Assembly: GCA_020080175.1 (NCBI GenBank)
Contig: JAGHQL010000155.1
Location: 1 to 61,407 of the forward strand
Direction: 5' to 3'
Length of the DNA stretch: 61,407 bases
Source: Glutinoglossum americanum
Taxonomy: Eukaryota > Ascomycota > Geoglossomycetes > Geoglossales > Geoglossaceae
Shown here: piece after piece, positions 23,072-34,432 of the stretch
How positions within the stretch are numbered: position 1 is the stretch's first letter
Layout: each line of letters starts with the position of its first letter
The notes under the pieces: model-generated
Told to the model about the DNA's origin: nothing
Databases searched by the model: none
The model's input: the letters and a program-made list of their open reading frames with translations, nothing else
Translations under genes and position numbers: made by a program

Positions 23072-25198
23072 CTATGGCGAAAGGGATGGGATTTGATTCG
23101 GCACTCTGCCCTTGCTCCTCAAATCCTGGAGCTCCGATTTTGTCTTGGCATGCTGGGTTTCTAGACCCAATAACATCTCCTGGAGGATGGATGTGTGGTG
23201 CTCTTCGGCAGCTAAGCGTTTTTCCAGGGCTTTGATCTGTGCTTCGTGTCCCTCTTCCTTTCGGGCCTCAGCGCTCTTCAACTCCTTGATCTCTACCTCC
23301 TTGTCCTTCAAGCGGGTGAGCAGGTAAGCGTTCTTCTTCGCCCACGTCACCGCCCACTCTTCGTCTCTCTCCTCAACTGCGCTCTTAATGAGTCTCTGTG
23401 ATTCGTTCTCGATCCTCCTCATGCGGTCAAGCAACTGCTCATGATCCATTTTCCATCGAGACTCCCACTTTTTGTTAACTTCTTCCCGGGTGTGCTCAAT
23501 AGCCTTTTTGTGCTCGTCCTCAGTATCGTCTTGTTGCTGGGGCCGAGTGTTCCCAGGGCGATTCGTCCAAATCATCAGACTCTCTCGCAGCTCCCTGAGT
23601 TCTAGTTCTAGGCTCTCAATCTTCGCTTGCGATGCACACAGCATGCCTTTCAACCCTTCGTTCTCAGCTTGGAGGTTTGGATTTGGATCAATCCCGGGGG
23701 CTGGGTTGAGGTCGCGATCTCCACTAGCTGACGCTAACGCAGCATAGTGCTTCTCTGGGTGGCTATTGGAGTTGGATTTTAGGCTTAGTTTCTCTGCTCT
23801 CCTCTCTATCGCCCTCCTCAATGTGCTTACGTGACGTAATTTGAGGGGAGGGAAAGAGAACGATTTCGCTTCAGGGGTGTCCTCTTTCCGTAGAACCGGT
23901 ACAGGGCTCTTTACTATTCGAACTTGATGCTGTGCTCGAACCAACTCGGTTTTCAGATCCAAAATCGTCCGTGCGAGCCCACGAATTACCTCTTCCCGCT
24001 CTTGCATCTCCTTCTGATGGGACTGATCTAGCGTTCGGACAATGCGGCTATAGTGAATGCTCAAGTCGTTTTCGCTATCCATTGCTGGGGGCGGTTGGAC
24101 GCCAACCACAGCCTCATCTATCTGAACCGGACTATTCAAGACCATGGACTGCGGAGTACTGTCTCTGGAGAGGGCAATGCCGCTATCATGGGGGACAGGC
24201 TCAGTTCTTAGGTGTTGCGTTGTTCCAGGCGAAACTGGCCTATGAAATAGCCTCTCATTCCTGCCGCTGGATGGCTCTCTCGCCCGCACACTGCGAGGAG
24301 AGAGTTCTGGCGTGCGAGGGATTTTGCCGCCAAGATCTTCAGATGAAGGGAAGGTCCCAGTTGAGCCTTTGCCGAAATATGCAGGCGATTGGGGTTCTGC
24401 ATCCGGTTCAGCAGAAGGTAATCGAGAGTCTGACGAGCGTGACCACATGTCACTGCCAGGACTCATTGGACTTGAATCATTCGCGGTTTGACCCGGGGTT
24501 GTCACCACACGGAGTTTGATTCCGCCTGACCGGCGAAGGGGCGGGTAACTAGGTGATCCCGGTGATACGGTTCTCGAGGCTGAAGTTACGCTTGAAACGC
24601 TACTGCTTTTGTTGTGTTTTTTAACCGAAATAGTCTCTTTTCCAGGCGTGAAAGAAGGATTCCGAGAGACACCCACAGCATTATCCGAAAGCGGCAAGTC
24701 CATGTCAGGAACAGCCAGTTCAGCTTGTGTGGGATGCAGTTCCGGGCCAGTGAAATCCCTTGCCGCTATTACTTGAGGCGATAGTAACCGGTGCCCGTCT
24801 GGGTGTCTCTGGAGTCCTGGGGTGGCGTCTCCGTAGAAGGTTTGCGCAGATTGAGTATGATCGGGGGGAACGTAGCCACTATGTCCACCCCAATGCCTCC
24901 CGCCAGCATAGATTCCGTCATTGCTATTGCTGCTCTCGTTGTGATCTGTTGATATGCTTGTTATAGTACGAGTAGAAAAGACGCTTGATGCTCTGCTGGC
25001 TCGGGGGTCCAATGTCACCATAAGTTCTTGAGCCCAGGCGGGGTACGAATCCGGTCCAGAGGTCGACAGCCCTGGACCATATGGCACTCTCGCTGAAGGA
25101 TTGAACGTAGGGACATTTGGAAAGGGTGTAGCTGAACCCTGCCTGCTCCCGTTATTGACCCCGCTAAACTGTCTGCGAGCTTCGTCAGAGCTCGCCAT
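23072..25198 (-). CDS. Coiled-coil protein, uncharacterised
   Basis: Single exon, 708 residues from ATG at 25198 (MASSDEARRQF). The N-terminal half (1-370) is disordered and Ser/Pro-rich, with many SP/TP sites. The C-terminal half is a heptad-rich coiled coil in several segments: about 385-430 (SRIVRTLDQSHQKEMQEREE), about 510-560 (LQAENEGLKGMLCASQAKIE) and about 575-695 (ending LETQHAKTKSELQDLRSKG). The coil around 585-620 includes EEVNKKWESRWKMDHEQLLD, with repeated W-containing heptads (EEWAVTWAKKN follows). I do not recognise a named family. The layout suggests a cytoskeletal or septum-associated scaffold, which is inference only. It diverges from the WBP2-like gene at 26693. Confidence 0.78.
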   Translation of the reverse strand: MASSDEARRQFSGVNNGSRQGSATPFPNVPTFNPSARVPYGPGLSTSGPDSYPAWAQELMVTLDPRASRASSVFSTRTITSISTDHNESSNSNDGIYAGGRHWGGHSGYVPPDHTQSAQTFYGDATPGLQRHPDGHRLLSPQVIAARDFTGPELHPTQAELAVPDMDLPLSDNAVGVSRNPSFTPGKETISVKKHNKSSSVSSVTSASRTVSPGSPSYPPLRRSGGIKLRVVTTPGQTANDSSPMSPGSDMWSRSSDSRLPSAEPDAEPQSPAYFGKGSTGTFPSSEDLGGKIPRTPELSPRSVRAREPSSGRNERLFHRPVSPGTTQHLRTEPVPHDSGIALSRDSTPQSMVLNSPVQIDEAVVGVQPPPAMDSENDLSIHYSRIVRTLDQSHQKEMQEREEVIRGLARTILDLKTELVRAQHQVRIVKSPVPVLRKEDTPEAKSFSFPPLKLRHVSTLRRAIERRAEKLSLKSNSNSHPEKHYAALASASGDRDLNPAPGIDPNPNLQAENEGLKGMLCASQAKIESLELELRELRESLMIWTNRPGNTRPQQQDDTEDEHKKAIEHTREEVNKKWESRWKMDHEQLLDRMRRIENESQRLIKSAVEERDEEWAVTWAKKNAYLLTRLKDKEVEIKELKSAEARKEEGHEAQIKALEKRLAAEEHHTSILQEMLLGLETQHAKTKSELQDLRSKGRVPNQIPSLSP

Positions 25199-25838
25199 GT
25201 TGCGGGTCGTATTGTCCAATAGCTACGGGATTTTGGTATTGAATAAAACGAGGGTGGGTGCAAACCGCTGAATATTCACGAAATGGAGGGGTCGGAAATC
25301 ACAGAAAGCACTCGAAACGAGAGAACCCGCAACGTAGAGATATGTTGCTAACAATGAAGCTGAAACAACGGAAAACACATGGTGAATATCCAACCTGGAA
25401 TCCCCAACTCTGAGAGACCCGTAGGGAGAGGACCTGGATATTTTGAACTTGTTAATTCCGCTCTTTGGGTTATGGGGAAGGGGATCCTATATTCAGCTCG
25501 GGCAGTTAGGCAACCGACTTTCAGCCCCAGCCAGTGGGAGCTTCTCCGCACGCTGAATAATCGGGCGACCAAGTGATGATGGCGAGTCCCAGCGAAGAGT
25601 CCAGCTTTCGTTTCTGCCTTGCAGCCCTCTGCACGGTGCTCACCTGGGTTCTCTATGGTTTTGGCTCTAAAGTGCCCGTTCTCGCACCCAGACCTTTGCG
25701 GATATGGAAAGTGGCCACTCAGGCAACAGCGAGCAGTTGACGGATGTCGTGTATAGGATGAGGAAAGCGCTCTTCCGGGTCACGATCGAATTGGCTTGTG
25801 TATTTAGTTTGGAGCCTCATCAATCCCGATCCAACAGC

Positions 25839-25874
25839 TGTGCCTTCTGTGCCTTCTGTGCCTTCTGTGCCTTC
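25839..25874. repeat. Four perfect tandem copies of TGTGCCTTC
   Basis: Four exact 9-base units in a row, in non-coding DNA between two divergent genes, 50 bases from the TCGCGA array. Confidence 0.9.
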
Positions 25875-25920
25875 TCTCATTTGCCAGTCACGGGCCATCT
25901 TCTTAGGCCGCCCGAACCGC

Positions 25921-25964
25921 GAATCGCGAGAGAATCGCGAGGGAATCGCGAGGCAATCGCGATT
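25921..25964. promoter_or_regulatory. TCGCGA palindrome array, four copies at 11-bp spacing
   Basis: The palindrome TCGCGA occurs at 25924, 25935, 25946 and 25957, each within GAATCGCGAGG-like 11-base units with small variation at the unit edges. Such spacing places all sites on one face of the helix. The first copy fits the WCGCGWNM core reported for APSES/StuA-type factors. The others differ at the last position. It lies about 730 bases upstream of each divergent gene. Confidence 0.45.
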
Positions 25965-26692
25965 GACCTACACCAAGTAGAAAGATCTCGAGATTCGCAA
26001 GAGGATCCTTGCCTATGAGCACTGGCCATGCATGTATATATGCATATGGAGGCTGCCCAGGCTGCTCTCTACTCGATCGGCTCATGCGATGTAGAAACTC
26101 TATGAAACGTTACCACCACACTTCACATGGGCCTAGATGCTCCTCTGATAGCTCCTCATGCTTCCCCGAATCGCCCGGAAATGGACTCCATCGTCCCCGT
26201 TCCCTTTCGCAGATTGACACCTCACCTGCGTCCTGCACCTGCGGGATCAACTCGACATCTACAATACAAGCGCACAGTCCACATCTTGGAGAAATTCCTC
26301 GCTAACCGTTTTAGTCGATATCACAACCTGTCGGCCTGTAGATTCTCACCCTCAGGTCCTCTACTCTCCTACCTCCTTGTCCCTTCCCGATCTAACAACC
26401 CTTTATCACACCATCTTTGCAGTGTGGCCTCGCTGTGGCGGCTTAGCAGAGTTCAACCCATCCAGCGGCCTTGCGGGAGAAAGTCAAGATGTCGATAAAG
26501 TCAGCGTCCTTCCCCAGCTATGCACTGCTTCGCATTCTCTATGATAGTTGCCCTACTGCCTTCTCTTTTTCTTTCTTTTTGATAGTACCGCCTTTACCCT
26601 TTTTTGTCTCTGCGCGCATATCCGTCCTGGTCTCAGGGCAGCACACCTCTTCTCACTGAACCCTCAACGGTTGTTCAAGATCAAAAGGAAAA

Positions 26693-27554
26693 ATGCTAAA
26701 AAAACAGCGCGAGGTGCCAAACAGTTGGGTTATGCTCTCAGATACAGAGGGCTTCGTCCGTCTGCCTGGAGAGCGTGTCTTATATACATCGCCTCCCCGA
26801 ACAACCCTATCACTTCAGACGCCAAGCACGTATCCCGGCGTCCAACCACTTTCTATAAGTAGCGGTGCTGGTTCCGCACACCTAACCAATCAACGAGTAA
26901 GCCCTTACAAGTGGTTCGCTCACGATATATTAGCTAACCATTGGGTCGCAGATAGTGTACCTTCCCGCATCTCCCACCCCGACTCTCCGATCATTCTCAG
27001 CTCCTATCCTCAACCTCCACGACACACATGTCTCAGCGCCCTTCTTCGGTCCAAACGTTTGGACTGCTGCCCTCCAACCCGTCACCGGCGGGGGCATACC
27101 ACCTACTCAATCAATCATAGAGCTAAAGATGGTCTTCAAAGAAGGGGGAGCATTTGACTTCCACCAACACTTTGAGCGGGTCAAAGAGCGTCTCCTACAG
27201 GCTATGGATGTCGCTAGAGAGTCGGGCAATGGCGAGGCAAGCGCAGGGGCGAACCTTGCAGGCGTCAACCTCGCGGCAGTGCATCTGGAGCAGCTGCCGG
27301 CTTACGAGGAGACTAACCTTAGCTCTATGTCCCCGCTAGATGGTTTTTCGCCCCACCCATGGAACCCCGCACGACACGATAGCGGGGCTGCCTCTAGCTC
27401 AGACGGCCAGGGCAGTAGAACGTCACCATTCCCGGGAGAACGCCCGGTGGAAGAACGCTTCGAACCACCTATAGGACCGCCACCTGGGTACGAGGAGGCT
27501 CAGGCACAAAGTGTAGGGGACGAATTCGAGCGTAGGCTTCGACGAAGCAGGTAA
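26693..27554 (+). CDS. WBP2-like GRAM-domain protein with PPxY-type motif
   Basis: Two exons, 26693-26896 and 26952-27554, give 268 residues. The GRAM/PH-like fold spans about 8-145: WVMLSDTEGFVRLPGERVLY, TNQR|IVYLPASPTPTLRSFSAPIL, LHDTHVSAPFFGPNVWTA and FKEGGAFDFHQHFERVKERL. These match fungal homologues of WW-domain-binding protein 2. The C-terminal part carries QLPAYEE and GPPPGYEEAQ. The latter is a PPxY ligand for WW domains, as in Rsp5/Nedd4-type ubiquitin ligases and their adaptors, so a role as a ligase adaptor or co-regulator is plausible but inferred. The intron lies between NQR and IVYLP, inside the GRAM core, and has a clean GTAAGC donor and TCGCAG acceptor. Confidence 0.9.
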
Positions 27555-28475
27555 TATCCCCGGCGAGCGATCTCCGCGCGTCTAATGTTGGCCATGCCTT
27601 ACGGCCTCAATTATGGTAGAGGTGATTCAGTAGGCTGGGTGAAAGGCATAAATGAGGTTTGCGTGGGGGTGTACTGGACGGAAAATTATTTGCTTTTTCT
27701 TCTCCCTTCCTCCTTTCCTTTCTACTCTCTAATTCCCTACATCCCTTGATGAGAATCGTCAACCTGGCCGAAATCACCCTCTAATAGTAGCATCACAAAT
27801 TGTATCATATCCGAATGCTTTCCCGCCGCGGAAGGGTGACTCACCCTTCGTTCTAAATGCGCGGAGTGAGCTTGTAGATATCACCAAAAAAGCAGCGTGT
27901 GAAACAAGAATTAATGTTCCACTTCCAACCTCCATTAATTTTTATCCCCTCCCGTAGCGTAAAGGAAAACATAGCAAAATAACATGAGAAATCTTGTCCT
28001 CTGCTTTAGTGTCCTTGTGTTTCAAATTTTCTACATGGGAAGAAAAAAAGTAATGAGTTTTTCGGTTCCTCTCGAGCTCTGATGGGAGGAGACCTGCACG
28101 CTCAGCATCTATTCCCATGACTGGGGATCTCGCGACAAGGTGGGCGCCAGAGTATTAAGGATAAGGCAGAAATGTATAAGAGAGCCAACCTCGGCCGCCC
28201 AGAATTGAGAGAAGAGTATCGGGAGATGCCATGAGGCGCGGGTGCTATCTTAATAGTCTGGCCTAAAGCACACGCGCAAAGAGTATGAAAAACTGCGGGA
28301 AAATAGACCCTGGGGAAAGAAAAACAAACAGCACCAGTGTCATAACGAGGGTCATGGTCATCATATTTTACGTGCAAAAAGGCTCTGCATAAAGGTAAAG
28401 TCTGCCAGCTATGCCACATCCAATATTCATCCGGCCGACAAGATAAAAAAAAAAAAAAAACATGCTCTACTCTTA
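27555..28475. other. Intergenic, convergent 3' ends
   Basis: About 0.9 kb between the stops of the WBP2-like gene and stu2. It holds T-rich tracts near 27690-27730 and an A run at 28445-28460. No gene is supported. Confidence 0.55.
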
Positions 28476-31384
28476 TCAGCGTCGAGAGATACCTTGTTTA
28501 GCCTGGTCATAGTTCGACTAGCTGTCAGCGTGATCCGTCATGCCGATTGGAGAGAAGGGGAAGAAGCTGAATCCGGACTTACTTTCATTTGCTCAATCCT
28601 CGCTTTGAGCTGGCTAGTAACCTCAGCCGCTCTCTTCCAACTCTCAATGCCATCCCCGGGGGCTCCTCCGCCTCCCTCTCTCGCCGGCGTAGGACTACCT
28701 CTTCCACCAGTTGCAGTTCCTGAACTCAACCCGGCCGACAGCGGAGGGGAAAGTTTTCCACGATAGGCTGCAGCATCTAGACCACCGTTCTCTTTCTCCT
28801 CGCTCATGCTCGATGCGAACGATAATCTCTTTGTGCCTTGTCTCCCATAGCTTCCAGTATATCCGGTTGGATCATACCTCCCAGCCCCATTCATGCCGGC
28901 ATCACGGTATATTTGCTCTGAAACGTCCGCTGGTGCCGGGCTAGTTGCCCTAACCGCTCTGCTCAGTTCGCGTTTCAGTCGTTCCATCTCTCGCTGTTGC
29001 TTATGGACCATCTGCTCTGCAGCTTCGTGGTCGCTCCGCGCTCTGACGAGTTGAGTTTCCTTGGCTTTGATGCTTAATACATCCCGAGTGTGATCTTCGA
29101 TCAATTGCGCGTTCTGATTCTGTAGTTCATGAATTTGGGAATTGAGTTTGGATCGTTCGGAACGAAGGTCCTCATTTGCCCGCTGCAAACGCTCCTTTTC
29201 TGCGCGGAGTTCTTCAAGTTCTGCTCGCTCAATCGCGCTCATACCCGCAGCAACGACCAAGGAGGCGGAAGATGGTTCAGTTGCACCGACGGCTGCTGGC
29301 GGTTTCCCTAAGGGCCTCCCAGCCAATCCTCGCCCAGCAAGGCCAAGTTTTGGAGCTGGTGGGGGTGCTACTTCTTCCTCTTGAGGTGGGGGTGGCTGTG
29401 ACACTGGCCGTCTTGGAGATGATAGGTTTGGTGGAGCAGCTCCCCCAGGTCCAGCAAGCCTCTTCTGGGGCTTCAGTCCCCCCCCAGGTGCGGCGAGACC
29501 AGATTTCGGTTGCCCGCCGAGTTTAGAAGGGGGGTTTCTGCTCGTTGGTTTTGGTTGGAGAGGTGCGGATACGGGTTCTTCCACTGGAGTTGGAGCACGC
29601 GGCGAGGGTTTCTTCTGTCCGGGTGCCGGTCTCTTGCCCATTACCTTCTTCCCCGGAGCACCCTTTGGCGCGGCGGCCACTGGGGCCGGCGGTGGTTTCG
29701 GCTTATCCTTGGCCTTGACCTCTGCAGTCTCAAAGTATTCCTTGATCTTCGTCTTGCGGATCTCGTCCAAGCCATCTAGGTAAGGATTCATAGCTCTCTC
29801 CCCCATGATCTTCATTAAAGTACCCAAAATCTCGGCTGCTCCTGACCTTACGACTTCACTGCTATCTGTCAGCTGTTTGGTCGCAGCATCAGCTATAGAT
29901 TTAACTTCTGGTTTTTGAGGGGCGTCTCTCGTAGTGCGTAAACATCTGATCAAGAAACGAAGAGTCTCTAGCTTAACCTGAGGATTCTTATGTTTGAGGT
30001 ACTCCAAGGTTTCCTCTAAGCAATCTGTCAAGCTTGTTGCCACGAATACCGAGTCAAGTGCTTGGCCCAATGCGTCCGCCACCGACTGCTTCTTTTCTTT
30101 CAAGCGATCAAACATTGGTGCCATAATTACGGATCGATATCTTGGAAAGCCCTTACGGAGGCCTTTTGCAAGAACATCAACACAGTTTGCCGCAACTGTA
30201 ACAACTGCGATGTTGGCGTCCTTCATACATTTTGCTAGCGATCGAACAATCTCGCCGAAATCAGCATCCTTGATTCGCGGTACATTCAGAGCCGCGAACA
30301 AGGCATCCAGGGCGTCTTTCCGGTCTTTCCACTTTGTTGATGATACGTTTTCCTGGAAATCCTTCGGGATCTTAGACATGACATCTACTGGCTCAGCAAG
30401 GTCGAACGCATCTATCTCCACAGCCTCCTCTTCGGCATCTGCACCAACTTCTTCCTCACCAGCAGCGGCGGTCACTGCCATAGCTGCTTGTTGAGAACGG
30501 AGATAGCGTTCTTGTTTCGGCGTTGGCTCCTGCTTAACCTTTTCGAACAGAGCCTCCAAGTCCTGCTGTTGCACAGGCTTTAGCTCTCCCCAAAACATAG
30601 GTTTCATCGCCTCTCTCAACCACCGGTAAAATTCCACCGCGAGACCCTGGGATTCCGCTCGAACGTTCTTGTCTGCATGACCAAAGACTTTTGGTAGAAG
30701 CTTCAGCACAGGCTTCGGGTCGACAGTCTTGCATCCGTAAGCATTATATATTGAAGTGAGGGCCGATAGTGTGGCAGCGATGATTTTGGGCTGCTTGTGC
30801 GAGAGGAATGGGATGAGATCTTCTATGATCGGTCCCGGAACGTCAAGTTCGATGTAGAGGAGTAGCGCTTCCAACGATTTACTTTTCGCTGCTGCGCGGG
30901 TAGAAGAAAGGCCTTTTTCGGCTATCGAGGAGATAGTAAGGTTTCTAGTTCTAGGTTGAGGCAAAGATGTTAGTGCTGGGCCTAAGTAAATCGACGATGG
31001 CGAAAAACATTAAGACCAATATACTTGCCTTGTGCAAGCTTGCCTGCCTCCATACTTGAGGAAAGAGCATAAGGCAGTGATACCCTCCTGCTGAGCGGCG
31101 ACATTAGAATCTGCTACAGCACCCTTCCACAAGCTCGGGTCTTGAAGGAAAGGAGCAAAGGCTGGATCTGATTCGTCAGGCGTAGCTTCAAACAGCTTCG
31201 CAGCGTCTTCGTAGGCTTGCTTTCGGACTTTCCAGATCTATAGCGCAACTGTCAGCGTTGACCGATGGGGGGTACCCATGTTTGGATAAGTGAAGCCTGG
31301 ATAGATCAAAGCAGGCCAACAGACCTTGTGAGCAAATCTGTCCGATAACGGCAAAGAGCTAAAGTCTTCCTCCTGGTCTGCCAT
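28476..31384 (-). CDS. stu2: XMAP215/Dis1-family microtubule polymerase (Stu2/Alp14)
   Basis: Stu2-type proteins bind tubulin through TOG domains and speed plus-end growth at kinetochores and spindle poles. Exons 31384-31325, 31237-31029, 30950-28583 and 28517-28476 give 892 residues. TOG1 covers about 1-230 (DRFAHK|IWKVRKQAYEDAAKLF, RTRNLTISSIAEKGLSS, YIELDVPGPIIEDLIPFL). TOG2 covers about 295-525 (STKWKDRKDALDALFAAL, RDAPQKPEVKSIADAATKQL). A basic Pro/Lys-rich linker (about 530-655, microtubule-binding in this family) and a coiled coil (about 659-755) follow. Two TOG domains plus a coiled coil is the fungal, dimeric layout. The intron 2 donor is GC (AG|GCAAGT at 31029/31028). The short last exon codes SNYDQAKQGISRR. 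It is head to head with LIS1. Confidence 0.94.
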
Positions 31385-32293
31385 CTTCGGCAGTTGCTGA
31401 TTCTTGATCTTTGTTGTCGTGAATTTCTCTGATATGCGTCTAGTCAGTTTGCGTATCGGGTTGGACAACATGAAACTTGTATTGGTTAAGGTAAACCAAA
31501 CACACGAAGAATGAATGTATCAGGCCAGGCTCCGAAAGAGTCAAGGCAAGGTAAGGGCCGACATGAAGGTAACAACACGTGCCTTAGAGTCCGAACGTGA
31601 AAGTTGGTAGTGAACTATTCGGAGGCCGCTTGTGACAGCGGAGTGCAACGTTTCCCACCGTGTCCACTTCCGTCTTATACAAACAGAATACGCACAAATC
31701 CTACTCACGTCAACTGCTGCGCCGTGATAAACAGTGTTCGTCGTTGCAAAGCAGCGGTTGTGAAGCGATAATGACGAGTAGGAGAAATCGTGGTCAGGCG
31801 TCGAGTAAATAAGGTGCGAGTGGGTTGTCAACATTAGTTGCGCGCCGATCGAGCGTTGGTTGCCCCCGTCACACAAACGACATCCCTGTCAAGAAAAGTC
31901 AGGGGAATTTCTTAGCGCGCGAAGCAATAGGAAACTCCCCACCAAAACACAACAATCTTCTCTTTGAGATAGTATTTCCAGTCGGGCTGTGGCAGAGCTT
32001 GCTGAGACTACATATTTTGGTTGTTCTTTGAGACGCTCTATCAATTACATTCTGTCAGCGGTGGTTCCTGCCTCTCTGAACATTCTGCGTCCGCCAACAT
32101 AGATCCTACTTATACCCGTTGACCTTATTCAACATCCAACTCCCAAGGGCCTTGCCACTACGACTGTAATCGCGATACGCATCCTACATAGGTATCGCGT
32201 TCGACTGCTGACTGCAAGGGCAATTCGCCGTCTGCCCTAGGCGACTTGCAAACCACTACGAGCACCTACCTTCATGCGTCGTCGGTCGTCATC
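31385..32293. promoter_or_regulatory. Shared intergenic region between stu2 and LIS1
   Basis: The start codons of two divergently transcribed microtubule-related genes are 909 bases apart. No coding sequence is supported in between. I could not identify specific operator motifs by eye. Confidence 0.5.
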
Positions 32294-33837
32294 ATGAGCC
32301 AGCTCCTGACTTCGCGGCAAGCAGAGGAGCTGTGAGTTCTATCCAGACCAGACCCCCAATATCCACCCGCAAACCCGAGTGATCTATAAACAGGGCATGA
32401 GACTAACGCCTACCAAAGCCACAAATCCATCATAGCATATCTCTCAGCGTCGAACCTCCCAAATAGTGCCGCCACATTACGATCGGAGCTTAATATTGGT
32501 GATAGCTTTGACGATGAGAAACGAAAGAAATACGAGGGGCTTCTGGAGAGGAAATGGACAAGTGTGGTCAGATTACAGAAGAAGGTTGGTTCCTCTCCTA
32601 CCACGCCTCTATTCCAAGTTGGATGTTCATATAGTTCTCAACTATACAGATTATGGACCTGGAGTCCCGCTGCTCATCTCTACAGTCCGAACTTGACTCA
32701 GCGACTCCTACGTCTCTGGCTCGGAAAAACCAAGACCCAGCATCATGGTTGCCCCGGTCACCAGCGCGCCATACCCTACAATCCCACCGACTTCCTATAT
32801 CATGCGTTGCATTTCATCCCATCTTTTCGTCACTGGCATCTGGATCCGAGGATACCACCATCAAAATCTGGGATTGGGAGCTTGGAGAACTAGAGAGGAC
32901 CATCAAAGGCCATACAAAGGCAGTCCAGGACGTTGATTTTGGAGGACCAAGAGGTGGCACGCTATTGGCTTCCTGCTCTAGTGACCTGACAATAAAGCTT
33001 TGGGATCCAAGCGATGAATATAAAAACATTCGGACGCTGCCCGGCCACGATCATTCCGTATCCGCTGTCCGGTTTGTTCCTAGCGGAGTTGCTGGATCAC
33101 CATCCACAGGTAACTTGCTAGTATCAGCCTCACGCGATAAGACGTTGCGGGTGTGGGATGTTTCGACTGGGTACTGCGTCAAAACGATCCGGGGTCATGC
33201 GGATTGGGTGCGGGATGTCTCACCCTCCTTTGACGGGCGATGGCTCCTCTCGGCAGGGAACGACCAGACGGCTCGGCTGTGGGATGCATCATCTGGGGAA
33301 GCAAAGTCCGCATTCCTAGGACACGAACATGTCATAGAATGTTGTTGCTTCGCACCACCAGCTTCATATGTACATCTGGCAACAATGGCAGGACTAAAGA
33401 AAGCGCCGCCGGCTAGCAGCTCCTCCGAATTCATCGCGACGGGGTCAAGAGACAAGAGCATCAAATTGTGGGACTCGCGAGGAACGCTTATCAAAACCCT
33501 CGTCGGCCACGACAATTGGGTACGGGGTATAGTTTTCCATCCTGGCGGGAAGTACTTAATCAGCGTCTCAGATGACAGGACAATACGTTGCTGGGATCTG
33601 AGCCAGGAAGGCAAGTGTGTCAAGACTCTGGATGATGCGCATGGCCACTTCGTGAATTGCTTGAGGTGGGCGCCAGGAGTAGTCAAAGACGCTGGGACGA
33701 CAAACGGGGATGTCAGTGGCGCTGCCGTTAATGGCACGTCAGGGAAGAAAGAAGATCCGGGTGGAGGTAAAGTTAACATTCGCTGTGTGATTGCGACAGG
33801 GTGTGTGGATTTGAACGTGAGGGTGTTTGCTTCATGA
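32294..33837 (+). CDS. nudF: LIS1/NudF/Pac1, dynein regulator
   Basis: LIS1 binds the dynein motor domain and holds it at microtubule plus ends; in fungi it is needed for nuclear migration. Exons 32294-32331, 32419-32584 and 32650-33837 give 463 residues. The N terminus has the LisH dimerisation motif (about 8-40, [20 protein letters not shown]), then a short coiled coil (about 55-95, [20 protein letters not shown]). Seven WD40 repeats fill about 105-463, with typical GH..WD ends: [72 protein letters not shown] and the final [11 protein letters not shown]. Repeat 4 contains a short insert ([17 protein letters not shown]) and repeat 7 a longer Gly/Ser insert, both common sites of variation in fungal LIS1. 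Intron 1 uses an AAG acceptor. Confidence 0.96.
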
Positions 33838-34432
33838 GCGGGACAGCTGATGCGATTGGCTCTTTATGTTGCATTTGGCCAACGGTTTGTCCATTTTGAT
33901 CGCATAGTCTTTGTGCTTTTTTCGGGGCAGCCACAGGAGTCCTCTCTCGATGGCTGAATGATTGTGATGTCGGGCACGTTTACATGATGTTCTATTTCTT
34001 CCTTCTAATGGGTTAATAGGTTCTCTACTGAAAGCCCCGCACACTTTCCCCTATGCCCAGCTATCTAATAATTTCCCCTGAGGAAGGCGTTCCCCGCATC
34101 ACCGCCATTCCTTGTGTGTCAAGGGGATTCTTCATGTGATTATTCTTGGCGAGGTAGCCGACTTCATGGTCAGAAATTCTTAATAGTTTAGACGGCGCGA
34201 TTTCGCAACTATATGGCATCCGACAAGATGTACATACATAGTAAACTAGCGCTATGAAGGACAAATGCGACTGCTAGGTGGCAAAGCGTACATGCGCAAA
34301 AGCCTGTCAGAGAACGCGCAAGCATTGTAGCATTTCAATAGATTTCGTCCAAAAGACCGAAACGCCTTTGAATGTGCCCATTTGCCTCGGGATGACCGGC
34401 CTAAACAAGTAATATAGGGTATACGAAGCTCT
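33838..34432. other. Intergenic, convergent 3' ends
   Basis: About 0.6 kb between the LIS1 stop and the MFS stop. Only short random frames. Confidence 0.55.

Larger units (their letters stand above)
25199..26692. other. Divergent promoter region with short tandem arrays
   Basis: About 1.5 kb between two divergent starts. It contains a 9-bp tandem repeat and an 11-bp spaced TCGCGA array, listed separately. A 123-codon plus-strand frame at 26127-26498 has no recognisable feature and probably reflects a long leader of the WBP2-like gene. Confidence 0.5.

Noticed and set aside
26127-26498. 123-codon plus-strand frame upstream of the WBP2-like gene
   Set aside because: No conserved pattern. The real protein starts at 26693 where the GRAM domain begins, so this is more likely leader sequence.
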